From positions 2,158,001-2,222,000 of the forward strand of contig NZ_JAMXSR020000002.1 in NCBI RefSeq assembly GCF_024124765.2: 64,000 nt of DNA, given 5' to 3'. The notes under the pieces are model-generated. The model saw nothing but the letters and a program-made list of their open reading frames with translations. It was not told the origin of the DNA and did no database searches. Source of the stretch: Sphingomonas sp. H160509 (GTDB lineage: Bacteria > Pseudomonadota > Alphaproteobacteria > Sphingomonadales > Sphingomonadaceae). The position numbers and the translations under genes were made by a program. Shown piece by piece: positions 8,733-17,215 of the stretch (position 1 is the stretch's first letter; each line of letters begins with the position of its first letter).

Positions 8733-9912
8733 GTGACGAGACTATTGAAGATCGTCGGCGGTGCAATCCTGTTGGTGGTCGTGATCGGTGCGCTGATCGT
8801 GACGATCGTGCCGCAATTCCTCGACCGGATCTATTATCGCGGGTCGGCTTCGGCCCATTTCGACGGTGCGCGGTTCTTCAATCCCGATGGCGACGCGGAT
8901 ACCAAGCAGATCCAGCCCAAGGGCAGCGGCGGTGGCCGTGCGAGCTTCTTCTGGAAGTATTTCACCGGCAGCGATGGCCGGCCTGGGTGGCCGAAGTCGG
9001 TCGCGGTGAACCGCATCGCGCCGCCCGCGCGCGTCGAGGGCGAGCGGATGGTCGTGACGTGGGTCGGCCATGCCAGTGTGCTGATCCAGACGCAGGGGCT
9101 CAACATCCTCACCGATCCGGTCTGGGCGGAGAAGGCCGGGCCGCTGGGCACGGGGCCACGTCGTATCGCCGAGCCGGGGATCGCGTTCGATGCGCTGCCG
9201 AAGATCGACGTCGTGCTGGTCAGCCACAATCACTACGACCATCTCGACAAGGCGACGCTGAAGCGGCTGTGGGAGCGAGATCGGCCGCGGATCGTCACGA
9301 GTTTGGGCAATGACAGCGTGATCGGCCAGACCGGCGCGCAGGCGACCGCGCTCGACTGGGGCCAGCGGGTGGCGATCAAGCCCGGCGTCGACGTCGTCGT
9401 GACGCGCAACCATCATTGGGGCAGCCGCTGGTTTACCGACCGAAATCGCGCGCTGTGGTCGAGCTTCGCCGTCACGCTGCCGGGCGGGAACGTGTTCTTT
9501 GCGGGCGATACCGGGATGGGCGATGGCCAATGGCCGGTCGAGGCGGCGGCACTCGGGCCGATCCGGCTGGCGCTGATCCCGATCGGTGCGTTTCGGTTCG
9601 TCGATGGCCAGATGGAGTCCGGTAGCCATATCGGACCGGTCGACGCGGTCGAGGTCTATCGCCGGCTCGGTGCGGCGCACGCGATCCCGATCCACTGGGG
9701 GACGTTCCGGCTGTCGTTCGAGGGGGTATGATACGCCGCCTAAACTGCTGGCGGCGGCGATGCGGTGCACGGGGCAGACTGGGTTCGCGCCCGTTGCGAT
9801 CGGGCGGCCGGTGGAGGTTGCGGGGTATGTGAAGCCGGTGACGGTAACGCCGATGGCTCGGGCGGCTTTGTTGCAGTGTCTCGATACGCCGACGGTGCGG
9901 GACTTGCGCTAA
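8733..9912 (+). CDS. MBL-fold metallo-hydrolase (UlaG / NAPE-PLD-like)
   Basis: Predicted 392-residue metallo-beta-lactamase-fold hydrolase, anchored by an N-terminal membrane helix (residues 7-29). The metal site HNHYDH (His165, His167, Asp169, His170) is intact; VGHASVLIQ, DPVW and GDTGMG match the COG2220 phosphodiesterase group that includes NAPE-PLD. Five G at 9722-9726 are one too many; with four G the protein continues GYDTPPKLLAAAM to VRDLR at 9912, instead of ending at SFEGV. The start is GTG 8733 with AGGA upstream. Substrate may be a lipid phosphodiester, by family analogy only. Confidence 0.85.
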
Positions 9913-9966
9913 ATTCTCCGTCAGCTCGAAACTGTTCGGCGGGTATCCCCTGTGACCAAGTAAGCC

Positions 9967-10023
9967 TGTTTCCCCGCGAAGGCGGAGACCCAGACTCGGC
10001 TCCCGCTTTCGCGGGAGAATAAC
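9967..10023. repeat. B-type palindromic repeat
   Basis: TTTCCCCGCGAAGGCGGAGA and TCCCGCTTTCGCGGGAGAAT form inverted arms around a CCCAGACTCGG centre. It is followed at 32 bases by an A-type element, so this gap carries a B+A composite downstream of the metallo-hydrolase. Confidence 0.8.
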
Positions 10024-10055
10024 GAGAGAGAAGCGTAACGCCGGCCCCCCATCCG

Positions 10056-10163
10056 ACCACCCCGGCGAAGGCCGGGGCCCAGTTGGAAAGGTCGCAGTAA
10101 CGGAAGACCGCGTTAAGTTAGCGACGTTCCCCAACTGAGCCCCGGCCTTCGCCGGGGAGGTGT
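10056..10163. repeat. A-type paired palindromic repeat
   Basis: Inverted arms CCACCCCGGCGAAGGCCGGG and CCCGGCCTTCGCCGGGGAGG with CCCAGTTGG / CCAACTGAG tails flank a 45-base spacer. It separates the metallo-hydrolase from the convergent VOC gene. Confidence 0.8.
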
Positions 10164-10203
10164 ACCCGCTCGGACGCGATAGGCGCCGAACACAGCCCGC
10201 ACC

Positions 10204-10590
10204 TCACCCCATCTTGAACACGCAGAGCTTGTTGCCGTCCGGATCGCGGAAATATGCGCCGTAGAAGCCCATCTCCTCGGGTCCACGCGTGCCGGCAGCG
10301 CCTTCGTCCGCGCCGCCGAGTTCGATCGCCTTGGCGTAGACTTGGTCGACCTGCTCGCGCGAGTCCGCTGCCAGCGCGACCATCGTGCCGTTGCCCGCGG
10401 TCGCGGCCGCGCCGTCATAGGGCTTGCCGATCACGAGCATCGGCTTGTCGGGGCCCGCGCCGTAGAAGGTGAGCTGGCGTGCGTCGGGCATCTGCATCAG
10501 GCGCTTGCCGCCGACCGTCGCGAACAGCGCATCGTAGAAGGTGAGCGCAGTATCGATATCGTTGGTGCCGAGCGTCGCGTAGCCGATCAT
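10204..10590 (-). CDS. VOC family (glyoxalase/bleomycin-resistance fold) protein
   Basis: Predicted 128-residue single-domain VOC protein built of two beta-alpha-beta-beta-beta units. It starts MIGYATLGTNDIDTALTFYD, the usual first strand and helix, and ends with the metal-site strand GFYGAYFRDPDGNKLCVF, where FRDPDGN is the family signature. Often annotated as a glyoxalase-like dioxygenase. GGAGAGACCC precedes the ATG. It stands alone between repeats, so no pathway can be named. Confidence 0.85.
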   Translation of the reverse strand: MIGYATLGTNDIDTALTFYDALFATVGGKRLMQMPDARQLTFYGAGPDKPMLVIGKPYDGAAATAGNGTMVALAADSREQVDQVYAKAIELGGADEGAAGTRGPEEMGFYGAYFRDPDGNKLCVFKMG

Positions 10591-10647
10591 GGGTCTCTCC
10601 TCTTATGAATAAGGAGCGATATCGGCGGGTTACGCGGGGGACGCAAC

Positions 10648-10747
10648 TAGCTGCTCCCTCGCGAAGGCGGGGGTCCAGGCCCGAACCCTCCCGGCATTCA
10701 ACGGTGATGTAATCCCTGGGCCCCCGCGTTCGCGGGGGAACAGCTAG
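10648..10747. repeat. B-related paired palindromic repeat
   Basis: Arms TAGCTGCTCCCTCGCGAAGG and its partner CGCGTTCGCGGGGGAACAGC lie about 45 bases apart, with a GTCCAGG / CCTGG inner tail. This longer form of B (arms separated by spacer) fills the gap between the VOC gene and the ferredoxin reductase. Confidence 0.75.
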
Positions 10748-10762
10748 CGTTGCGGTCGTGGG

Positions 10763-11594
10763 TCAGCCGACGAAGGCGCGCTCGATCACGAACGTGCCCG
10801 GCTTAGAATTCGCGCCCTCCTCGAAGCCATTCGCCTCGAGCATCACCGCGAATTCCTTGATCATCTCGGTCGAGCCACACAGCATCGCGCGGTCGGTCTC
10901 GGGGTTGAGCTTCTGCTCGCCGCGGACCGGGTGGCCGAACAGTGAGGCATCCTCGATCAGCGCACCGATCCGCCGCGTGGTGCGGAACGGCTCGCGCGTC
11001 ACGGTCGGGATGTAGTGGAACTGCGTCTGCGCTTCGTCGGCGATCAGCGGGTCCTCCGCCAGCAGGCCTACCATATCGTCGTGATAGGCGAGATCGCTCA
11101 CGCGGCGCACGCTGTGCACGACGATCACCTGCTCATACGCCGCGTACACGTCGGGGTCGCGCATCAGGCTGAGGAATGGCGCGAGGCCGGTGCCGGTCGA
11201 GAACATGAACAACCGCTTCCCCGGCAGCAGCGCGTCGAGCACCAGCGTGCCCGTCGGCTTCTTGCCGAGATACACTTCGTCGCCGGGCTGGATCAGCTGG
11301 AGCTTCGAGGTCAGCGGGCCGTCCTCGACCTTGATCGACAGGAACTCGAGTTCCTCCGAATAATGCGGGGACGCGATCGAATAGGCGCGCATGATCGGCT
11401 TGCCGCCCTCCTGCGGAAGACCGATCATCACGAACTCGCCCGAGCGGAAGCGGAAAGTCGATGGCCGCTCGATCGCGAAGCTGAACAGATGTTCGTTCCA
11501 GTGACGCACCCACAGCACCTTGGCGTTGAGGAACGCGGGGGGTCTCGGGGATCAGCGCGGGCGCGCGGGTTGCTTCGACGGTCGGGGCGGTCAT
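10763..11594 (-). CDS. fpr: ferredoxin--NADP+ reductase
   Basis: Predicted 276-residue FAD enzyme moving electrons between NADPH and ferredoxin or flavodoxin. The FAD-binding motif RAYSIASP and the NADP-binding motif GTGLAPFLS are present, and the protein ends in AFVG, as in proteobacterial subclass II FPRs. The frame breaks near residue 20 where six G at 11537-11542 should be five; the true N terminus starts MTAPTVEATRAP at 11594. Without the correction only residues from LWVRHWNEHLFSF onward are read. Likely supplies reductant in oxidative stress and to ferredoxin enzymes. Confidence 0.88.
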
Positions 11595-11727
11595 GCGTCT
11601 ATTCCTTGGCCTACGCGCGGGCGCTGGCGGATCGATGGCTTGCGAAACGGTCGCATTATGGGCGCGAGCCGGACGGGTCAACAACAGCTAAACTTGGCGT
11701 TGCCCAAACCGCCGCATCGTATCTCCC

Positions 11728-11808
11728 CGTTCTCCTGCGAACGCAGGAGCGCAGGATCACGAACGGCGTACCCCGCAACCCTGGACTCCTGCGTTCGCAG
11801 GAGAACGA
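11728..11808. repeat. C-type paired palindromic repeat (CTCCTGCGAACGCAGGAG)
   Basis: Arms TTCTCCTGCGAACGCAGGAG and CTCCTGCGTTCGCAGGAGAA are perfect inverted copies, each itself palindromic, and flank about 40 bases ending in CCCTGGA. A second copy lies at 45096-45176. It sits between the divergent fpr and uvrB genes, which is unusual because most copies of these repeats sit at gene ends. Confidence 0.85.
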
Positions 11809-11874
11809 AGTTGGCTATCACCGGTGATCACTGGCCGTTGCCGACTCAGGCCATGTTCCCCATATTCCCCCTCG

Positions 11875-14076
11875 ATGGCCATTCAGATCCGCACCAGCCT
11901 CGCCGAGCCCGAAACCGGCGAAAGCTTTGTCCCGCACCGCCCGACCGCGCGTCCCGACAAGGTCGAGGGGCGGCAAACGGTTCAACCTCGTCAGCGAATA
12001 CGAACCCGCGGGCGACCAGCCGACTGCGATCGCCGAACTCGTCTCCGCGATCGGCGACGGGGAGAAGGACCAGGTGCTGCTCGGCGTCACCGGCTCGGGC
12101 AAGACCTTCACGATGGCCAGCGTCATCAACCGCGTCCAGCGCCCCGCGCTGATCCTCGCGCCCAACAAGATCCTGGCCGCACAGCTCTACGGCGAGATGA
12201 AGTCGTTCTTCCCCGACAACGCGGTCGAATATTTCGTCAGCTATTACGATTATTACCAGCCCGAGGCGTATGTCGCGCGCTCGGATACCTACATCGAGAA
12301 GGAATCGTCGACCAACGAGTCGATCGACCGAATGCGGCATTCGGCCACCCGCGCGCTGCTCGAACGCGACGACGTTATCATCGTCGCGTCGGTGTCGTGC
12401 CTGTACGGTATCGGCTCGGTCGAGACCTATTCGGCGATGATCTTCGACCTCAAGAAGGGCACGACGGTCGACCAGCGCGAGATCGTGCGTAAACTCGTCG
12501 CGCTCCAGTACAAGCGCAACGACGCGGCGTTCCAGCGCGGCAATTTCCGCGTGAAGGGCGATACGTTGGAGATCTTCCCGTCGCATTACGAGGACAGCGC
12601 GTGGCGCATCTCGTTCTTCGGCGACGATATCGAGGGAGATCATCGAGTTCGATCCGCTGACCGGCAAGAAGGTCGCGTCGCTGAACTCGGTGCGCGTGTA
12701 CGCGAATTCGCATTACGTGACGCCCGGCCCGACGCTCAAGCAGGCGGGCGAGGCGATCAAGCACGAACTGGCCGAGCGGCTGAAGGAGCTGGTGCTGGAG
12801 GGCAAGCTGCTGGAGGCGCAGCGGCTTGAGCAGCGGACGAACTTCGACCTGGAGATGATCGCGGCGACCGGATCCTGCGCGGGGATCGAGAATTACAGCC
12901 GCTTCCTCACCGGCCGCATGCCGGGCGAGCCGCCGCCCACGCTATTCGAATATCTCCCCGACAACGCGCTGCTGTTCGTCGACGAGAGCCACGTCACGAT
13001 CGGCCAGATCAACGGCATGTCGCGCGGCGATCACCGTCGCAAACTGACGCTTGCCGAATACGGCTTCCGCCTTCCGAGCGCGATCGACAATCGTCCGCTA
13101 CGTTTCAACGAATGGGACGCGATGCGCCCGCCGACGACCTATGTCTCGGCGACACCCGGCAGCTGGGAAATGGAACAGACCGGCGGCGTGTTCGCCGAAC
13201 AGGTCATCCGCCCGACCGGGCTGATCGATCCGCCCGTCGAGATCAAGCCGGTCGAGGAGCAGGTCCAGGACCTGATCGTCGAGGTCGGCAAGACCACGGC
13301 GCTCGGCTATCGCACGCTCGTCACCACGCTGACCAAGCGGATGGCCGAAGATCTCACAGAGTACATGCACGAGGCGGGGATCAAGGTCCGCTACATGCAC
13401 AGCGACGTCGAGACGCTGGAACGCATCGAACTTATCAGAGATCTCCGTCTCGGCGTCTACGACGTCCTGATCGGCATCAACCTGTTGCGCGAGGGATTGG
13501 ACATTCCCGAATGCGGGCTGGTCGCGATCCTTGATGCGGACAAGGAAGGCTTCCTGCGTTCCGAGACGTCCCTGATCCAGACGATCGGTCGCGCCGCGCG
13601 CAACGTCGACGGCCGCGTGATCCTGTACGCCGACCGCGTCACCGGATCGATGGAACGCGCGATGAACGAGACGTCGCGCCGCCGCGAGAAGCAGGTCGCG
13701 TACAACACCGAGCACGGGATCACCCCGACGACGATCCGCCGCAACATCGGCGATATCATCGCGCACGTCGCGAGCCAGGATCAGGTGACGATCCCGATCG
13801 ACGAGGACCGCCCTCACATGGTCGGCCACAACCTGCGCGCGTATATCGAGGACCTCGAGAAGCAGATGCGCAAGGCGGCGAGCGATCTGGAGTTCGAGAC
13901 CGCCGGGCGACTGCGCGATGAAATCCGCCAGCTGGAGAACGAGGGAGCTCGGCCTGCCAGTCGACCAGCAGAAAGCGCCTGTCATGGGGCGGTCCAACGA
14001 GGGCAAGCCCGGCACGCGCAAAACGCGTTACGGCAAGAGTCAGAAAATGCGGATGGGCGGTTCGCGATCGCGGTGA
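11875..14076 (+). CDS. uvrB: excinuclease ABC subunit UvrB
   Basis: Predicted 732-residue DNA-damage recognition helicase that receives DNA from UvrA and recruits UvrC. It shows Walker [11 protein letters not shown], the beta-hairpin region [11 protein letters not shown], the DEAD-like DESH motif, the helicase motif IGRAARN, and a C-terminal UVR motif that binds UvrC. Three extra G break the frame: 11967-11970, 12633-12635 and 13943-13945; the last two both read GAGGAG as GAGGGAG. With all removed it runs [19 protein letters not shown] to MRMGGSRSR. The start ATG 11875 restores the N-terminal tail usual for sphingomonad UvrB. Confidence 0.93.
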
Positions 14077-14127
14077 TCGCGGACGTCACTGGTGCGGGCA
14101 ACTTACCCGCACCGGTCGAAATGTAGC

Positions 14128-14505
14128 TTAGCCGACGACGAGGTCTTCGCTGCTCGACCCGTAATAGCTTGCGACGCGATCGGCATAAGCCTGGTCGAAG
14201 ACGGGTGCGTTGTTCGCCCAGCTCGGGCCGCCTTCGAGGACGCGCTTGTCGATCGTGACCACGTAAAGGTCGCGGACCGCGTCGAACTGGAGGAGCGCGA
14301 ACGGCAGCGGGTAGAAGCTCTTGCCCATCCCGAGGAAGCCGCCGAGGCTGAGCACGGCGTGGGTGACGCGGCCGGTGCCCTTGTGGACCATGAACGCGTG
14401 GACCGAGCCGACATTGTCGCCGTCGCGGCTCTCGACCTTCATCGTGCCGGAGATGTTCGACTGGACGAGCAGCTGGGTGGGCGTCTGGGCGGCGGTATCG
14501 GACAT
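14128..14505 (-). CDS. PRC-barrel domain-containing protein
   Basis: Predicted 125-residue protein with one PRC-barrel-like fold. Key stretches are NISGTMKVESRDGDNVGSV, VTHAVLSLGGFLGMG and FALLQFDAVRDLYVV. In alphaproteobacteria such proteins are often stress-induced and of unknown biochemical role. AGGAG lies 7 bases before the ATG at 14505, which decides the start. It converges on uvrB with about 50 bases between ends. Confidence 0.8.
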   Translation of the reverse strand: MSDTAAQTPTQLLVQSNISGTMKVESRDGDNVGSVHAFMVHKGTGRVTHAVLSLGGFLGMGKSFYPLPFALLQFDAVRDLYVVTIDKRVLEGGPSWANNAPVFDQAYADRVASYYGSSSEDLVVG

Positions 14506-14617
14506 GGACGTTCTCCTGATTTCTTCCGTCGTTGAACCGGTATCACCGTGCGGCGGTTCCCGCCGGGCGCTCTTCGTCGTACTTGAGCGACCGCCGGGCG
14601 TGCCGCATAGCGATGCG

Positions 14618-15200
14618 ATGCGCACTCCGTCCCCTCACCTCGTCGGCTTGCGATCGCTTGCCCGCCCTCTCGTCCTGGCGCGGCTTGCCGGTCTGGCGAC
14701 GCTTGCGTCGATCGCGGGTTGCGTGCCGCCGCCGCGTGCGGAAGCGCCGCCCCCGCCGCGCACCGTGGCCCCGGCCCCTGCCCCGGAGCCGCGTCCGACA
14801 CCGATTGCTGCCGACTGGCGCGACTGGCCGTATTCGCCGGGGACTTGGGTCTATCGCCGCGATGCGCGCGGCTCGATCGCGTTGTTCGGGCCTGCCAATG
14901 CCGACGCCTCGCTGACCGTGCGGTGCGACACCGCGGCGCGCCAGGTCTACCTGTCGCGCGCGGGGAGCACGGCGACGCCGCTCACAATCCGCACGTCGAG
15001 CGTGACGCGCGCCGTGTCCGTACAACCGACCGGGGGGCACGCCGCCCTATGTCGCAGCCGCGCTGATGCCGAACGATTCGTTGCTGGAGGCGATGGGGTT
15101 CAGTCGCGGGCGGTTCGTTGTCCAGCAGGCCGGACTGCCGCCGCTGGTCGTGCCCGCCTGGGCCGAAATAGAGCGGGTCACCGAAGATTGCCGCGGCTGA
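14618..15200 (+). CDS. putative lipoprotein, unknown function
   Basis: Predicted 193-residue lipoprotein. The N terminus is hydrophobic with lipobox ASIAGC (Cys35), then a Pro/Ala-rich linker of about 35 residues and a beta-rich C-terminal domain containing WRDWPYSPGTWVYRRD, ALFGPANADASLTVRC and LPPLVVPAWAEIERV. Six G at 15032-15037 should be five; corrected, the chain continues TPPYVAAALMPNDSLLEAMG to the TGA at 15198-15200. The domain pattern is familiar from sphingomonad genomes, but I cannot name a Pfam family with certainty. Confidence 0.7.
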
Positions 15201-15324
15201 TTTCGATGAACCGGCAGTCGCACAGGATTGCCCGAAAACTTCCGTAAAACAAGGCTTGTATCGCAGGCGCGGTCGGCACACATTGGCGTTGCGGTCAGGC
15301 TTGGCCGCGTTGTTTCAACAAGCG

Positions 15325-15338
15325 AAAGGAGGTGATCC
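15325..15338 (+). promoter_or_regulatory. unusually long Shine-Dalgarno, complementary to the 16S rRNA 3' end
   Basis: AAAGGAGGTGATCC is the exact reverse complement of the last 14 bases of bacterial 16S rRNA (GGATCACCTCCTTT). Typical SD matches in this window are 4-6 bases. GGAGG ends 7 bases before the ATG at 15340, ideal spacing for translation of the small ORF. Such a long match could also hold or sequester a 30S subunit. Confidence 0.8.
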
Positions 15339-15339
15339 G

Positions 15340-15396
15340 ATGTCTCATGGTTCAGCAGTGAGTTCGGTTCGGTTCGTTCGGGGGACGCACCGCTAA
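15340..15396 (+). CDS. 18-residue small protein / leader peptide candidate
   Basis: ATG at 15340, then 17 sense codons and TAA at 15394-15396: the product is MSHGSAVSSVRFVRGTHR, basic and Ser/Val-rich. Too short for standard gene finders. Support comes from the 14-base perfect SD just upstream and the intrinsic terminator about 110 bases downstream, which together define a compact transcript. No gene follows in the same orientation, because the next gene (DUF2501) is on the other strand, so it is not an obvious attenuator for a neighbour. Function unknown; it might be a small protein or only the translated part of a regulatory RNA. Confidence 0.5.
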   Translation: MSHGSAVSSVRFVRGTHR

Positions 15397-15506
15397 CGCC
15401 GCCGACATGCGTGGGGAGTATTCTCTCCCAGTCAACGCGTGTGTCACAGGATAAGCGGTACGCATGGTCCTCCGGGCTGGAGCTCTCCGGCCGCTGACCA
15501 TGTCAG

Positions 15507-15548
15507 GAGGCTGTCGGTTCGTCGTCAGACGATCCGGCAGCCTCTTTT
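15507..15548 (+). terminator. strong intrinsic terminator
   Basis: GAGGCTGTCGG pairs with CCGGCAGCCTC (one G.U), enclosing a second small stem CGTC/GACG, followed at once by TTTT and then CGTTTG. This is one of the best intrinsic terminators in the window. It ends the candidate transcript with the 18-codon ORF. Confidence 0.85.
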
Positions 15549-15812
15549 CGTTTGTGGGGGTGTCGGGTTGGGGCCGCTGGTCGATCCGGTGCTTTGAGAC
15601 ATTGCGTGAGCGGAACAGGTCCGCCGTTGTCGAACCACTCCGGCCCTTCCGACCTGACGATGTCGGCAGGCGTGGCTGAGTAGGTGCTTGCCTCACCCTA
15701 GGCACCGGTCATTTTCTGTAATCAGCTTTACGGTTGAGCACCCAAAGTCGAGCCCGCAACGGGCCAACGCTGAGCAGCCGAGAGCGCACACATGCATGCC
15801 CCCGCTCCCGCC
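15549..15812. other. non-coding stretch between terminator and D repeat
   Basis: I see no convincing gene here. Open frames on either strand have no recognisable product, and there is no clear ribosome site. A short GGTGC / GCACC hairpin occurs near 15685-15705. Confidence 0.5.
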
Positions 15813-15892
15813 GCATCCTGACGAAAGTCAGGATCCAGGGTCGCGAAGGGCTGCATTCGGTTACTCTGGATCCTGACTTTCGTCAGGATGAC
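15813..15892. repeat. D-type paired palindromic repeat (ATCCTGACGAAAGTCAGGAT)
   Basis: GCATCCTGACGAAAGTCAGG and CCTGACTTTCGTCAGGATGA are inverted copies, each palindromic, with CCAGGG / CTCTGG inner tails and about 30 bases between. Only one copy is seen in the window. It shares the two-arm architecture of the A, B and C types. Confidence 0.8.
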
Positions 15893-15984
15893 GAGGGAGA
15901 GACGGGACCAAGTGGGCTGCTGATGTAGGCACCTCGATCTACTACGCGTGTTGCCCGCGCCGCGCCCTTTGTCCGTAACGACCC

Positions 15985-16470
15985 CTACAGGAACGACTTC
16001 GCCCGGTTGAGGACGATGCTGCACATCCTCGTCTTCACCTGCCCGCCGAGAGCGTCGAGTGAAAACGCCTGGCCGTTTGGCGCCTGCACTTCGCCTTCCT
16101 GTCCCGCGGCATAGCCCGGCGACGTCTGCACACCCTGTCGTCCAGTCAGTCGCTGGAGGATCGATTGCGCGCCGGTGGCCGGGGCCTTCGCGCTGCCCGC
16201 TCGTGACGCTGCATTCCGCCCGCCAGTTAAGGCGCCAAGCGCACCGCCTTGCCCGAGCAGATTGTTCTTCAGGCAATAGCCGAGCAGGCCGGCAGCATTG
16301 CCCGCGCCGATCGATCCGACGTTCGGCAACGCGCCACCTAGCAGACCGCCGAGTCCCCCGAGGCTGCCCAGGCCACCCTGAGTCGACGCCGATTGCGGCG
16401 CGGTGGTCTGGGCCGAGGCCGTGGTCGCTAGGGCGAAGGCTGCGACGAGGGCGATTGCGGTCTTGGGCAT
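15985..16470 (-). CDS. DUF2501 domain-containing exported protein (YjjA-like)
   Basis: Predicted 161-residue secreted or periplasmic protein. A cleavable signal peptide ends at TTASA-QT near residue 20. It is followed by a Gly/Leu-rich segment (GLGSLGGLGGLLGGALP) and the DUF2501 core GLLGYCLKNNLLGQ, then a C-terminal part with a second Cys in RMCSIVLNRAKSFL. Function of the family is unknown. The ATG at 16470 has GGAG 11 bases upstream; longer in-frame starts lack a signal peptide. Confidence 0.8.
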   Translation of the reverse strand: MPKTAIALVAAFALATTASAQTTAPQSASTQGGLGSLGGLGGLLGGALPNVGSIGAGNAAGLLGYCLKNNLLGQGGALGALTGGRNAASRAGSAKAPATGAQSILQRLTGRQGVQTSPGYAAGQEGEVQAPNGQAFSLDALGGQVKTRMCSIVLNRAKSFL

Positions 16471-16540
16471 GATGAGCGTGCTCCGATAAGGTCGTATTAC
16501 TAACAGGACTGGCCGGGGTGCGTTCCGGGCTCGGCTTCGT

Positions 16541-17215
16541 TCAGCCGCCCGCGAAGAACGCGTCGACCGATCCGCGCTTTGCGCCCAACGCCGCCGCCAC
16601 CCGTCGGCGAGCATCGTAATAGACCAGCGCCGGCGCGGCCGGATCGGTCTGTCGAAGGCGGGCGGCCTCCGCGTCCGTCAGGCTGCTCTCGCGCGCGACA
16701 TGATCCGCATACCCCTCCTGCTGCCAGGTCGGGAGCATAGCACCGCGCAGTTCGCTAAGATGGTTGGCGATCATGATGTGCGTCGTCTCGTGCGCGATCA
16801 CGCCGGACAGCGTCCGGGTACCACCGATCGCACGACCGTTCGTCACGCGGTCGGCGGCGACGTCGCTGCGGTTGAAAACGATCGCCGTGCTGAACGGCCG
16901 GCGGAACGCGAAGGCGCCCGGTGACTGGATCGCCAGAAGGCGCCACCGCCAGCCACCGTCCGTCAGGAACAGCGAGCGATCGAGCGGACCGGTGTAGAGC
17001 GGACTGGTGCGCAACAAGCCCTCGGCACGCGCCAGCTCGCTGCCGATCCGAGGATCGATCGGACGCTCGGCATAGACGGTGACGGTGCCGACGTGCTGCT
17101 TATACGGAAACGCGAGCAACTGCGGCGCGTGGACGACCGCGACGGCAAGCAGAAGGAGGAAGGCCACGACCCACCGGACGGGCCCCCGCCCCCTTCTGCC
17201 TGCGCGCGTCGTCAT
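16541..17215 (-). CDS. membrane-anchored HExxH-type putative zinc metallopeptidase
   Basis: Predicted 224-residue protein with one N-terminal membrane helix (residues 13-36). The sequence VIAHETTHIMIANH contains HETTH (His142, Glu143, His146), the zinc-binding and catalytic motif of gluzincin-type peptidases; EGYADHVARES downstream supplies a candidate third ligand Glu, as in minigluzincins. The ATG overlaps the fumarase stop by four bases, so it is probably translated with it. Conserved hypothetical in sphingomonads as far as I recall; substrate unknown. Confidence 0.65.
   Translation of the reverse strand: MTTRAGRRGRGPVRWVVAFLLLLAVAVVHAPQLLAFPYKQHVGTVTVYAERPIDPRIGSELARAEGLLRTSPLYTGPLDRSLFLTDGGWRWRLLAIQSPGAFAFRRPFSTAIVFNRSDVAADRVTNGRAIGGTRTLSGVIAHETTHIMIANHLSELRGAMLPTWQQEGYADHVARESSLTDAEAARLRQTDPAAPALVYYDARRRVAAALGAKRGSVDAFFAGG

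Larger units (their letters stand above)
15300..15548 (+). ncRNA. candidate small structured transcript carrying the 18-codon ORF
   Basis: Downstream of the small ORF lie a hairpin around GGGGAG-TATT-CTCTCCC (15413-15429) flanked by GCGT/ACGC, a hairpin closed by CATGGTC / GACCATG (about 15463-15502), and a strong terminator. Three hairpins in about 150 bases with an extreme SD at the front suggest a defined RNA of roughly 220-250 nt. No promoter is confidently seen, so the 5' end is a guess. It could be a small mRNA, a dual-function RNA or a ribosome-binding regulatory RNA. Confidence 0.45.

Noticed and set aside
15325..15338. Fragment of an inverted 16S rRNA gene
   Set aside because: Only 14 bases match the 16S complement; flanking bases do not continue the rRNA, and an ORF at ideal spacing follows.
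15352..15705. Minus-strand open frame over the small-RNA locus
   Set aside because: No ribosome site, no recognisable product, and it runs through the terminator hairpin.
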